Shown piece after piece: positions 43,045 to 51,688 of a stretch of DNA of 64,000 nucleotides. The first letter of the stretch is position 1. The number at the start of each line of letters is the position of its first letter. The DNA is taken from positions 17,757-81,756 of the forward strand of contig CAJONI010000026.1 in the NCBI GenBank assembly GCA_905235995.1, written 5' to 3'. The translations under genes and the position numbers were made by a program. The notes beneath the pieces were generated by a model that was not told the DNA's origin, made no database searches, and worked only from the letters and a program-made list of their open reading frames with translations. Source of the DNA: an uncultured Bacteroidales bacterium (GTDB lineage: Bacteria; Bacteroidota; Bacteroidia; Bacteroidales; UBA932).

Positions 43045-44376
43045 CTACAGTTTCCTGACGGCCTCCTTGAACTGGCGGCCGCGGTCTTCATAGTTCTTGA
43101 ACAGGTCGAAGCTCGCGCAGCAGGGACTCAGCAGCACTATGTCGCCCGGCACCGCGAGTTCGGCGCACTTGTTCACGCAGCTCTCCGCGGAAAGGGTCTC
43201 ATAGACGGGGACCATTCCACCGAAGAAGTCCTTGATCTTCCTGTTGTCGACGCCGAGGCAGACTATGGCTTTCACCTTTTCGCGCACCAGGTCGGCGAGG
43301 GGGGAGTAGTCGTTGCCCTTGTCGGTGCCGCCCAGGATCAGGACGGTGGGTGCGTTGACGCTCTCCAGGGCATACCAGGTCGAGTTGACGTTGGTGGCCT
43401 TCGAGTCGTTGATGTAGAGCACCCCGCCCACCGAAAGCACCTTCTCCATACGGTGTTCCACGCCTTCGAAGGTGGTGAGCGACTTGCGTATGGTCTCGTT
43501 GGTGATGTTCATGATCTTGCCGGTGATGGCGGCTGCCATGGAGTTGTATACGTTGTGGCGGCCCTTGAGCGAGAGGTCTTCCACCAGGATGTCGAACTCG
43601 TCGCCGTCGTAGCGCACCCGTACGGTATCGTCTTCGAGCCATGCGCCCTCCTCCACCTGTCCGTACTGGGTGAACGGAAGCTTGCGCGCCTGGACCACTA
43701 TCTTGTTGAGCTCGCCGATGGTCACCTCGTCGTCGGAGCAGAAGATGAAGCAGTCCTCCGGCCGCATGTTGCGGGTGATGCGGAACTTGGCGTTGATGTA
43801 GTTCTGGAAGCAGTGGTCGTAGCGGTCGAGGTGGTCGGGGGTGATGTTCATCAGCACCGCTATGTCGGCCTTGAAATCGTACATGTTATCGAGCTGGAAA
43901 CTGCTGATTTCCAGTACGTAGATATCATGCTTCTCGGTAGCCACCTGCATCGCGTAGCTCTTGCCTATGTTGCCGCCCAGGCCCACGTTGAAGCCCGCGT
44001 TCTGCAGCAGATAGTAGATCAGCGAGGTGGTGGTGGTCTTGCCGTTGCTGCCGGTGATGCAGATCTTGCGTGCGGTGTCGTACCATCCGGCGAACTCTAT
44101 CTCCGATATGACGGGGGTATCCTGCGCGTGGAGCTTCTCCACCAGCGGGGCGTTGTCGGGGATGCCGGGGCTCTTGACCACCAGGTCGGCGTCGAGCACA
44201 CGTTCGACGGTGTGCCCGCCTTCCTCGAAGGGAATCTCCCATTTGCGAAGCTGCTCGCGGTAAGCCTCCTTCAGCTGTCCGCTGTCCGAGAGGAACACGT
44301 CGTAGTCCTTCACCTTTGCCAGGACCGCTGCACCTACGCCGCTTTCGCCGCCGCCAAGAATGACTGCTCTTTTCAT
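43045..44376 (-). CDS. murD: UDP-N-acetylmuramoylalanine--D-glutamate ligase
   Basis: 443 residues from the ATG at 44376; the open frame extends much further upstream, but that part is antisense-like shadow over mraY. It adds D-Glu to UDP-MurNAc-L-Ala. Motifs: MKRAVILGGGESGVGAAVLA at the N-terminus, ATP loop TGSNGKTTTTSLIYYLLQ, LMNITPDHLDRYDH and DSKATNVNSTWYAL. It starts 2 bases after the mraY stop. Confidence 0.98.
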   Translation of the reverse strand: MKRAVILGGGESGVGAAVLAKVKDYDVFLSDSGQLKEAYREQLRKWEIPFEEGGHTVERVLDADLVVKSPGIPDNAPLVEKLHAQDTPVISEIEFAGWYDTARKICITGSNGKTTTTSLIYYLLQNAGFNVGLGGNIGKSYAMQVATEKHDIYVLEISSFQLDNMYDFKADIAVLMNITPDHLDRYDHCFQNYINAKFRITRNMRPEDCFIFCSDDEVTIGELNKIVVQARKLPFTQYGQVEEGAWLEDDTVRVRYDGDEFDILVEDLSLKGRHNVYNSMAAAITGKIMNITNETIRKSLTTFEGVEHRMEKVLSVGGVLYINDSKATNVNSTWYALESVNAPTVLILGGTDKGNDYSPLADLVREKVKAIVCLGVDNRKIKDFFGGMVPVYETLSAESCVNKCAELAVPGDIVLLSPCCASFDLFKNYEDRGRQFKEAVRKL

Positions 44377-44378
44377 GA

Positions 44379-45569
44379 CTATCTGATTTTCAGGGTTACT
44401 ATGGTTATGACTGCCAGCAGGATCGACACAATCCAGAACCTGACGACTATCTTGTTTTCGGGTTGAATCCCCTCCGGATGCTGGATCACCGCGTCGGGAT
44501 TCTCTTTCTGGTAGTGGTGGTGGAGCGGCGACATGCGGAACACCCGCACTCCCGTTCCCGTCTTTTTCTTGGTATACTTGAACCAGAAGCGCTGCACTAT
44601 CACCGAGAGGCTCTCCACCAGGAAGATGCCGCAGAGTATGGGCAGCAGCAGCTCCTTGCGGATGAGTATCGCCATGACGCCGATGATGCCGCCGAGCGCC
44701 AGGCTGCCGGTGTCGCCCATGAACACCTGCGCGGGGAAGGCGTTGTACCAGAGGAAGCCCAGCAGCGCGCCCACGAAGCAGCACACGAACACCGAGACTT
44801 CGCCCGAGTCGGGCAGGTACATGATGTTGAGGTATTCGGCGAATCCTGCGTGACCTGACACGTAGGCCAGCACGCCGAGGGTCGCTCCCACTATGGCGGA
44901 GACGCCCGCCGCCAGGCCGTCCATTCCGTCGGTCAGGTTGGTGCCGTTGGAGCAGGCGGTAATGATGATGGTTATCACGAGCACGTAGAGGCCTCCCTGC
45001 AGGGCCCTGACAAACTGTCCGGAGAAGGGGATCAGCCACTTGTAGTCGAACTCGTTGCCCTTGAAGAACGGGATGGTGGTGCGGCTGTAGCTCTCTCCGC
45101 CCCTGGCGGTCAGGTAGAGGGTCAGGCCCACCGCCAGACCGAGCGCCACCTGGGCCGCTATCTTGTATTTTCCGTTGAGACCTTCCTTGTTGTGCTTGAA
45201 TACCTTGATGTAGTCGTCGAGGAAGCCGAGCGTTCCGAGCCAGACCGTAGTTCCGATGAGCAGCAGGGTGTTGGTGTTGGTAAGGTCGCCGAAGAGCAGT
45301 ATGGGAACCAGGATGGAGAGAAGAATGATGATGCCTCCCATCGTGGGGGTGCCTTTCTTCTGGAGCTGTCCTTCGAGGCCGAGGTCGCGAATCGATTCGC
45401 CTATCTGCTTCTTCCTCAGCCAGGCTATGATTTTCTTGCCTGCGAACATCGAGGTGAAGATGGCCACTATGCTGCAGAGTATGGCGCGGAAGGATATGTA
45501 CTGCATCAGGCCGGCTCCCGGGAAGTCTATTCCGGCGTTATTCAGGTATTCGAACAGGTGGTACAGCAT
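44379..45569 (-). CDS. mraY: Phospho-N-acetylmuramoyl-pentapeptide transferase MraY
   Basis: 396 residues with ten helices. It transfers phospho-MurNAc-pentapeptide to undecaprenyl phosphate, making lipid I. Signatures: [19 protein letters not shown] (first conserved loop), [20 protein letters not shown] (catalytic aspartates), [12 protein letters not shown] and [12 protein letters not shown], and the C-terminal PLHHHYQ histidine motif. It is longer than the E. coli enzyme because of an inserted loop near residues 155-180 ([20 protein letters not shown]), as in other Bacteroidota. Confidence 0.98.
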   Translation of the reverse strand: MLYHLFEYLNNAGIDFPGAGLMQYISFRAILCSIVAIFTSMFAGKKIIAWLRKKQIGESIRDLGLEGQLQKKGTPTMGGIIILLSILVPILLFGDLTNTNTLLLIGTTVWLGTLGFLDDYIKVFKHNKEGLNGKYKIAAQVALGLAVGLTLYLTARGGESYSRTTIPFFKGNEFDYKWLIPFSGQFVRALQGGLYVLVITIIITACSNGTNLTDGMDGLAAGVSAIVGATLGVLAYVSGHAGFAEYLNIMYLPDSGEVSVFVCCFVGALLGFLWYNAFPAQVFMGDTGSLALGGIIGVMAILIRKELLLPILCGIFLVESLSVIVQRFWFKYTKKKTGTGVRVFRMSPLHHHYQKENPDAVIQHPEGIQPENKIVVRFWIVSILLAVITIVTLKIR

Positions 45570-45581
45570 GGCTTCTCGGGC

Positions 45582-47042
45582 TTATTTCATTTCTTCAAAG
45601 GTTTCTTCTATCACCTCGCGGTCGTCGAAGTGAAGTTTCTCCGTGCCGACTATCTGGTAGTCCTCGTGCCCCTTGCCGGCCACCAGGACCACTGCGCCCT
45701 GCGGGGCGGTCATCAGCGCGGTGCGTATGGCCTCGCGCCTGTCTGCGATGAAGAGGCTTTTGGCGCGGGCTGGGATGTCCATTCCGGCGCGGATATCCTG
45801 GATGATGGCTCCGGGTTCCTCTTTCCTCGGGTTGTCTGAGGTCACCACCACGCGGTCGGCGTAGCGGGCGGCGATGGCGCCCATCTCGGGGCGTTTGGTC
45901 TTGTCGCGGTTGCCTCCGCAGCCGAACACGCACCAGAGCGAGCGGTCGCGGGCGGTCTCGCGCAGGGTCTTGAGCACGTTTTCCAGTGCGTCAGGGGTGT
46001 GTGCGTAGTCGACCACGGCCGTCAGGTCGTTGCCTCCGCGCACGAAGTCGAGCCTGCCGGGCACGGGGCCGAGGGCGCTCATGGCCGTGAGCACCTCTTC
46101 GCGCTTCTGGCCGAGCAGCAGGGCAGTGGCATAGACCGCCAGCAGGTTCGAGGCGTTGTGCGCGCCTATGAAGCGGGTCCAAACCTGGGTACCGTCGAGG
46201 CTCACCAGCATGCCTTCCAGGCTCTCTTCCACTATCTTGCAGCGGAAGTCGGCCATGCGCCTGCAGGCGTAGGTGCGCACCTGTGCGCGTGTGTTCTGTA
46301 CCATCACCTCGCCGTTGCGGTCGTCCACGTTGACCAGGGCGAAAGCGTTGGCGGGCAGGGAGTCGAAGAAGCGCTTCTTGCAGTCGCGGTACGCGGCGAA
46401 GGTCTTGTGGTAGTCGAGGTGGTCGTGGGTCAGGTTGGAGAAGATCCCGACTTTGAATTCCAGCCCGGCGATGCGCTCCTGGTCCACGGAGTGGGAGCTG
46501 ACTTCCATGAAGCAGTAGCCGCAGCCGCGTTCGACCATCCTGGCGAGCAGTTCGTTAAGGACTATGGGGTCGGGAGTGGTGTGGTCGGCGGGGATGCGTT
46601 CTCCGTCGATGTAATTGGCTATGGTGGAGAGCATTCCGCAGCACCAGCCCAGGCTCCTGAAAAGATTGTAGAGCAGTGTGACGGTCGTGGTCTTGCCGTT
46701 GGTGCCGGTTATGCCCACCAGGTTGAGCTTGCCCGAGGGATGTCCGAACCAGGTGTCTGCCACCAGGGCGAGGGCCCTGCGGCTGTCGGACACCTTGACC
46801 ATAGCTGCGCCGGTGATGCCTTCGTTCTCCGGCCTGTCTTCCTGGTAGATTACGGCTGCGGCCCCTGCCTCGACGGCCTTGCGGACGTAGGCATGCCCGT
46901 CGGCTTCGGTCCCGCACACGGCGACGAAGAGCGAACCGGGCGCGCACTTGCGCGAGTCGAAGGTCAGCGAACTGATCTCGCATGAGAGGTCGCCGGTCGT
47001 CGCGACCACGTCGATTCCCTGGATAAGCTTATTTAGTTTCAT
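45582..47042 (-). CDS. murE: UDP-MurNAc-tripeptide synthetase MurE (meso-DAP type)
   Basis: 486 residues. It adds the third stem-peptide residue. The ATP loop is GTNGKTTTVTLLYNLF, the carbamylated-lysine region follows MEVSSHSVDQERI, and the substrate-selecting motif reads DNPR (in VVTSDNPRKEEP), which indicates meso-diaminopimelate rather than lysine. The start overlaps the end of the PBP gene by 14 bases. Confidence 0.97.
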   Translation of the reverse strand: MKLNKLIQGIDVVATTGDLSCEISSLTFDSRKCAPGSLFVAVCGTEADGHAYVRKAVEAGAAAVIYQEDRPENEGITGAAMVKVSDSRRALALVADTWFGHPSGKLNLVGITGTNGKTTTVTLLYNLFRSLGWCCGMLSTIANYIDGERIPADHTTPDPIVLNELLARMVERGCGYCFMEVSSHSVDQERIAGLEFKVGIFSNLTHDHLDYHKTFAAYRDCKKRFFDSLPANAFALVNVDDRNGEVMVQNTRAQVRTYACRRMADFRCKIVEESLEGMLVSLDGTQVWTRFIGAHNASNLLAVYATALLLGQKREEVLTAMSALGPVPGRLDFVRGGNDLTAVVDYAHTPDALENVLKTLRETARDRSLWCVFGCGGNRDKTKRPEMGAIAARYADRVVVTSDNPRKEEPGAIIQDIRAGMDIPARAKSLFIADRREAIRTALMTAPQGAVVLVAGKGHEDYQIVGTEKLHFDDREVIEETFEEMK

Positions 47043-49080
47043 TGGAGTAAGATTCCTTAAGTTTGATGCTGATCTTGCGGGTGACTGCAGTGTCGCCGGC
47101 GGCGGGGTTCTGCTCCGCTACCGTGCCGTGGCCCTGGAAGGCCACCTCGTAGCCTGCCTTCTCGAGCAGGGAGAGGGCTTCGCGCAGGCCCATGCCCCTG
47201 ACGTCGGGCACTATGCCGTGCCGCACGTCCTCGCGTCCCTGGAAGCTGCGGTATTCGTCCGCTGCGGGCATGGTGCCTTTTTTGGGCAGGGGATCCTGCC
47301 AGTCTACAGCCGAGGCGTAGATCTCCTCGGCTACCTTGCGGAAAACGGGGCCGCTCCAGCTGCCGCCGTAGAAGTTGTTGTGGGTGGGCTCGGAATAGAT
47401 CACCACTATCATCGAGTAGCGGGGCGTATCATAGGGGAAGAAGCCCACGAACGTTGCCTGGTGCATCTTCCGTCCAGACTTGTCTTCATATCTTCCCGTA
47501 CCGGGGAATACTATGCGGGCGGTGCCGGTCTTGCCGGCGACAGCCACCGGGCAGCCCTCGAACGGACGGAAGCCGGTGCCGCCTTCCGAGGTCACCACCC
47601 CGCGCATGGCCTTCCACATCTCGTGCGCCGTCTCCCTGCTGCATACCGTGCCGAGTTTCTCGGGCTTGAACTCCCTCACTATCTTGCCGTTTTTCTGGTA
47701 GTTGCGCACCAGGTGCGGGCGCATCATCACTCCTTCGTTGGCCAGTGCATTGTAGAAGTTGAGGGTGTGGAGCGGGGTGATCTCCACGGTATAGCCCATG
47801 GCGATCTGGGGCAGGTCCTTAGCGTTCCATGCCGCCCTTCCGCTCTTCTGTCCGGGATCCTTGAGGTTGGCATGTGCCATGCCGTTGATCTCGAAGGGGA
47901 AGTCGCCGGTGATGCGGCGTTCCTTAGTCAGCTTGTCGAGGAATTCCTTGGGGTTCTGGTCGTAGTACTTGGCGGCCAGGATGCGGAACACGTTGTTGGA
48001 GGATATCTCGAATCCGCGCTTGACGGAGATGGTCGAATATTTGTCGAGATAGTGGTCCACGAAGGGGGCGCCGCCGCCGTAATGCCAGGTCACGGTCGCG
48101 GGCATCTCGGTGTCGAGGGTCACTTTCCTGTCTTCGAGCAGGGTGGTCAGCGTAGCGGCCTTGAAAACGGAGCCGGGTTCGCCCTTGCGTCCTATGGCGT
48201 AGTTGTAGGTCTCGTCGAAGCCGCCCTTGCGGTTCTTCTCCAGGTTGACCATGGCCTTCACTTCGCCAGTGGACACCTCCATCACCACCACCGTCCCGGC
48301 GCTGAATTCGTTGGTCTTGCCCAGGATCTCCTTCAGGGCGTTCTGGGCTATGTCCTGCATGTCGATGTCGAGGGTCAGCTGCACGTCCAGCCCGTCCACC
48401 GGCTCTATCGTCTCGCGGTCGGCGTCGACTATCCAGTTGCGGCCCTCGGTCAGGCGCATGGGCTGGACTCCGTCGGTGCCGCGAAGTATCGAGTCGCAGC
48501 TGCCTTCTATGCCGATGGTGGGCACTTCGCTCTGGTCCTTGATGTAGCCCAGGGTGCGGAAGCCGAGCCGTCCGTAGGGGTAGGTGCGGTGGTCGACCTT
48601 CTCCTCGTCGCGTCCGCCGAGGCTGCGCCCGGCCCTGAGGATGGGGAAGGAGGATACTTCCTTCATCTCCTGCCAGGTGAGCAGGCGGCGGTTGAGCACC
48701 AGGTAGCGCCTGCCGCCCTTGAGGCCTTCATTGCGGCGGTCGACTATCATCTTCTTGTACTGTGCGGCCTTCTTGTCGCCATAGAAGCGGGCAAGGCAGA
48801 TGGACAGTGAGTCGATGCCTGCCGAGAAGAGGGCGGAGTCGGCCTGCACGCAGTCCATGCCCATCCTGTATTCGGGGATCGAGAATGCGAGGTAGCGTCC
48901 GTCGTCGGAGAGTATGCTGCCGCGGGTACAGGGGAGCTTGTCCTCCCGGGTGGTCTTCTTGGAGTAGCTCCTGCCGGGCTTGTTGATGAACTGCAGGTTT
49001 ATGATCTGCCCCACCGCCAGGAGGGCGAGCGCGAGGAAGATCGTGTAGAAGAAGCCGACTTTGTTGATGTTCACCTGCAT
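47029..49080 (-). CDS. ftsI: Class B penicillin-binding protein FtsI/PBP3 with C-terminal PASTA domain
   Basis: 683 residues. One N-terminal helix (FFYTIFLALALLAVGQIINL) anchors it, a pedestal domain follows, and the transpeptidase domain shows SVFK (acyl-enzyme serine), SSN (in EISSNNVFR) and KTG (in AGKTGTARIVF). Residues about 615-683 form one PASTA domain (IVPDVRGMGLREALSLLEKA). It cross-links septal peptidoglycan with FtsW. A PASTA domain on the division PBP is normal for Bacteroidota but absent from E. coli. Confidence 0.97.
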   Translation of the reverse strand: MQVNINKVGFFYTIFLALALLAVGQIINLQFINKPGRSYSKKTTREDKLPCTRGSILSDDGRYLAFSIPEYRMGMDCVQADSALFSAGIDSLSICLARFYGDKKAAQYKKMIVDRRNEGLKGGRRYLVLNRRLLTWQEMKEVSSFPILRAGRSLGGRDEEKVDHRTYPYGRLGFRTLGYIKDQSEVPTIGIEGSCDSILRGTDGVQPMRLTEGRNWIVDADRETIEPVDGLDVQLTLDIDMQDIAQNALKEILGKTNEFSAGTVVVMEVSTGEVKAMVNLEKNRKGGFDETYNYAIGRKGEPGSVFKAATLTTLLEDRKVTLDTEMPATVTWHYGGGAPFVDHYLDKYSTISVKRGFEISSNNVFRILAAKYYDQNPKEFLDKLTKERRITGDFPFEINGMAHANLKDPGQKSGRAAWNAKDLPQIAMGYTVEITPLHTLNFYNALANEGVMMRPHLVRNYQKNGKIVREFKPEKLGTVCSRETAHEMWKAMRGVVTSEGGTGFRPFEGCPVAVAGKTGTARIVFPGTGRYEDKSGRKMHQATFVGFFPYDTPRYSMIVVIYSEPTHNNFYGGSWSGPVFRKVAEEIYASAVDWQDPLPKKGTMPAADEYRSFQGREDVRHGIVPDVRGMGLREALSLLEKAGYEVAFQGHGTVAEQNPAAGDTAVTRKISIKLKESYSNETK

Positions 49081-49086
49081 GGCCGG

Positions 49087-49431
49087 CTATTTTTCGAGGA
49101 TTATGCGTTCAGGCGGCGCGGTGGGGGCGTGGAGCTGGGAGCCGCGGGCCCTGAGCATGCCGTCCACGCGGGTCCGGTTGTTCATTCCCACCAGGTCGAG
49201 GGTGCGCTGCTGATAGCTGATGCGCAGTTCCTGGAGAGTGCGCTCATTTTCCTGCACCCTGACCAGGTTCTGCTCGACGCTGAGGCTCCAGGCGATGAAG
49301 AGGCAGACGAGGGCGAAGACATAGACCAGGAAACCGAGCTGGCGGTCCAAGCCCCACTCGATCAACTTGTCGCCGCTCAGGAATCCGGCCACCTTGTCTA
49401 TGAAAGTCCTTATCTTTCCGCTCATTTTCAT
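49087..49431 (-). CDS. ftsL: FtsL-like division protein
   Basis: 114 residues with one membrane helix (LGFLVYVFALVCLFIAWSLS, about residues 29-48) followed by a heptad-rich periplasmic segment (ENERTLQELRISYQQRTLDL). FtsL proteins are poorly conserved; the call rests on topology, size and its place between rsmH (4-base overlap) and ftsI (6-base gap). It should form the FtsQLB scaffold that activates FtsWI. Confidence 0.85.
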   Translation of the reverse strand: MKMSGKIRTFIDKVAGFLSGDKLIEWGLDRQLGFLVYVFALVCLFIAWSLSVEQNLVRVQENERTLQELRISYQQRTLDLVGMNNRTRVDGMLRARGSQLHAPTAPPERIILEK

Positions 49432-50300
49432 CTCCGCCTTCCGGCGACTCTCAGTTTCGCGCTGCGCGCGCGCGTATTCAACGAAATTTCTTCCTCGGAA
49501 GGAAGAATCGGTTTCTTTTCAAGGCGCTCCAGGACGCCGTCCCGCCACGCCTCCCTTATCGCGTTCTTCACTATCCGGTCCTCAAGGGAGTGGTAGGTTA
49601 TCACGGCCAGCCTGCCGCCGGGGGCGAGGGTCCTTATTGCCTGGTCCATGAACTTTTCCAGGGAGGTCATCTCGCCATTGACCTCTATTCTGAGTGCCTG
49701 GTATATCTTGGCCAGGTACTTGTGTTCGAACAATTTAGGCAGGACGGGCTCAATTGCCCTGCCTAAATCTTCCGTGGTTCTCAACGGGCTTCTCGCGCGG
49801 CTGGCCACTATCAGTTCCGCCAGCCTCCCGCTCCCTTCCACCTCGCCGTAGAGCCGGAAGATCCTTTCCAGGTCTTCCCCACTGTAACTATTTACAATAT
49901 CCGCTGCGCAGCGGTGTGCGCGATGGTTCATTCTCATGTCCAGCGGAGCGTCGTCAAACCGGAAGGAGAAACCTCTCTCGCCGGTGTCGAACTGGTGCGA
50001 TGATACGCCCAGGTCGGCCAGGATTCCGTCTGCCGGGTCGCAGCCGTGATAGCGTGCAAACTGGTGCACGAACCTGAAGTCTCCGTGTACGAGCGTCAGC
50101 CTTGGGTCGTCGGGGGCGTTGGCCAGTGCGTCTTCGTCCTTGTCGAAGGCCAGGAGCCTGCCCTTGGGGCCCATACGGCGAAGTATTTCGCGGCTGTGGC
50201 CGCCTCCGCCGAAGGTCGCGTCGATGTAGGTTCCCTCGTCGCGGACATCCAGCGCCGCGATGCTCTCGTTGAGCAGGACGGGCGTGTGGTAGGCTGACAT
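49428..50300 (-). CDS. rsmH: 16S rRNA (cytosine1402-N4)-methyltransferase RsmH
   Basis: 290 residues. It uses SAM to methylate C1402 in the ribosomal P-site. Motifs: YHTPVLLNESIAALDV at the start, the SAM loop YIDATFGGGGHSREIL, GILADLGVSSHQFDTGERGF, and YHSLEDRIVKNAIRE near the C-terminus. It is the standard second gene of the dcw cluster, 18 bases after mraZ. Confidence 0.98.
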   Translation of the reverse strand: MSAYHTPVLLNESIAALDVRDEGTYIDATFGGGGHSREILRRMGPKGRLLAFDKDEDALANAPDDPRLTLVHGDFRFVHQFARYHGCDPADGILADLGVSSHQFDTGERGFSFRFDDAPLDMRMNHRAHRCAADIVNSYSGEDLERIFRLYGEVEGSGRLAELIVASRARSPLRTTEDLGRAIEPVLPKLFEHKYLAKIYQALRIEVNGEMTSLEKFMDQAIRTLAPGGRLAVITYHSLEDRIVKNAIREAWRDGVLERLEKKPILPSEEEISLNTRARSAKLRVAGRRR

Positions 50301-50318
50301 TGCCGGGCCCTCCTGCGG

Positions 50319-50765
50319 CTAACCGAGAATCTTTTCGGCCAGGGCGACGAAGTCTTCGCTTGCCATTGCCCGGGCTTCATATTTCTCCTTGTCCCAGATC
50401 TCGATCAGGTGGTTGTTTCCGGCGAAGACGACTTCCTTGTCGATTCCTGCCTTGTCGAGGAGTGCCTTGGGGACCGTCATGCGGCCCAGTTTGCTGTCTG
50501 GCTCTACGTCCGCAGTGCCTCGCATATATTCCCGCCAGAATTCGGCGTGTTCGGGATTGAAGAAGTTGAGTCGGCTTCTCACCGCTTCCGAATCGCTTTC
50601 CCACTGGTCGAAGGCATACATCTCGAGGCAATCTGCGAAGAGAGACTTCTTGACTACGAAGCGAAGGCTTGCACCTTCGCCCATACTGGACTTGAAGGCG
50701 GAAGGGAAGATGAGTCTCCCCTTGTCGTCAACTTTTGCCTTGTAGCATCCGATAAACTTCGCCAT
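50319..50765 (-). CDS. mraZ: Transcriptional regulator MraZ
   Basis: 148 residues with two SpoVT/AbrB-like halves. The first has YKAKVDDKGRLIFPSAFK, and the second has DSKLGRMTVPKALLDKAGI, both with the DxxxR pattern. MraZ forms a ring and represses its own dcw operon by binding direct repeats upstream. Four phased boxes of that kind lie at 50816-50850. It is the first gene of the run down to truB. Confidence 0.97.
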   Translation of the reverse strand: MAKFIGCYKAKVDDKGRLIFPSAFKSSMGEGASLRFVVKKSLFADCLEMYAFDQWESDSEAVRSRLNFFNPEHAEFWREYMRGTADVEPDSKLGRMTVPKALLDKAGIDKEVVFAGNNHLIEIWDKEKYEARAMASEDFVALAEKILG

Positions 50766-50798
50766 CGTGTCCTATATGCGTATAGTGATGTGTGAGGA

Positions 50799-50806
50799 CA
50801 AAGGTA
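50799..50806 (-). promoter_or_regulatory. Promoter -7 box TACCTTTG for the dcw operon
   Basis: Exact TAnnTTTG match on the - strand, 33 bases before the mraZ ATG. A TTG about 22 bases upstream, inside the third MraZ-type box, could serve as -33. Confidence 0.65.
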
Positions 50807-50815
50807 GAAATATTT

Positions 50816-50850
50816 TTCCACTTTCTCCCAATTCTTTCCATTTTTTTCCA
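50816..50850 (-). promoter_or_regulatory. mraZ operator: Four 10-bp-phased MraZ-type boxes
   Basis: On the - strand TGG occurs at exact 10-base steps in the contexts GTGGAAAAA, ATGGAAAGA, TTGGGAGAA and GTGGAAAAA. Known MraZ sites are TGGGN repeats with 5-base spacers, that is the same 10-base period. The array covers the -33 zone of the mraZ promoter, as expected for autorepression. Confidence 0.75.
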
Positions 50851-50878
50851 CAAAAGTTATCAACAGCCCTATGAACGA

Positions 50879-50906
50879 CGCCACCCCCGGGATTTCGGGG
50901 GTGGCG
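50879..50906. other. 11-bp GC-rich hairpin without T-tract, after lptB
   Basis: A perfect inverted repeat (CGCCACCCCCG / CGGGGGTGGCG, 6-base loop) lies between the lptB stop (50943) and the mraZ operator. No T-run follows on either strand, so it is not a standard intrinsic terminator, but it may still end or stabilise the dnaX-lptB transcript. Confidence 0.6.
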
Positions 50907-50942
50907 TGGGAATGAGAACGGTGTCCGGGGCGGAGCCCTCTG

Positions 50943-51686
50943 CTACCTGTCGTGCAGGACGGCTTTGCGGAGCTCGAAGTTCTGGCCGAGGTATTTCTTG
51001 CGGACCTCGGGGTTGTCGGCGAGCTGCTGGGCGGTGCCGCTTTCGAGGATGGTGCCTTCGTAGAGAAGATAGGCGCGGTCGGTGATGGCCAGGGTCTCGT
51101 GGACGTTGTGGTCGGTGATGATGATGCCTATGTTCATCGTCTTGAGCTTGGCGATGATGTGCTGGATGTCTTCGACTGCGATGGGGTCGACGCCGGCGAA
51201 GGGCTCGTCGAGGAGGATGAACTTCGGATTGATGGCCAGCGCCCGCGCTATCTCGCAGCGGCGTCGCTCGCCGCCGGAGAGCTGGATGCCCTGGCTCTTG
51301 CGCACTTTCTGCAGGCCGAACTCGTCGATGAGGGTCTCGACCCTTTCCATGCGGTAGCTGCGCTCGAAGCCTGCCATCTCCATGACCGACAGGATGTTGT
51401 TCTCAACGCTCATGGAGCGGAACACCGAAGCTTCCTGAGCCAGATAGCCCACGCCTTTCTGTGCGCGGCGGTACATCGGCAGGTTGGTGATCTCTTCTTC
51501 TCCGAGGAAAATGCGGCCGGAATTTGGCTTGATCAGGCCGGTGATCATGTAGAAGCTCGTGGTCTTGCCGGCGCCGTTAGGCCCAAGGAGGCCCACTATC
51601 TCGCCTTGTTCAACCTCTATCGACACGCCCTTGACAACGGTGCGCTTGCCGTATTTCTTGACCAGATTGGTGCAGAAAAGTTTCAT
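50943..51686 (-). CDS. lptB: LPS export ABC transporter ATPase LptB
   Basis: 247 residues. Walker A is GPNGAGKT, the Q-loop region GVGYLAQEASVFRSMSVENN, signature LSGGERRRCEIARAL, Walker B FILLDEPFAGVDP and switch TDHNVHETL. GYLAQEASVFR and FAGVDP are typical of LptB, which powers extraction of LPS from the inner membrane with LptFG. It starts 2 bases after the dnaX stop, so the two share a transcript. Confidence 0.95.
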   Translation of the reverse strand: MKLFCTNLVKKYGKRTVVKGVSIEVEQGEIVGLLGPNGAGKTTSFYMITGLIKPNSGRIFLGEEEITNLPMYRRAQKGVGYLAQEASVFRSMSVENNILSVMEMAGFERSYRMERVETLIDEFGLQKVRKSQGIQLSGGERRRCEIARALAINPKFILLDEPFAGVDPIAVEDIQHIIAKLKTMNIGIIITDHNVHETLAITDRAYLLYEGTILESGTAQQLADNPEVRKKYLGQNFELRKAVLHDR

Positions 51687-51688
51687 CG

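Noticed and set aside
44377-45039. N-terminal extension of the murD frame by 221 codons
   Set aside because: It runs antiparallel in reading frame over mraY, is Arg/Gly/His-rich with no signal or domain, and murD has a normal start at 44376.
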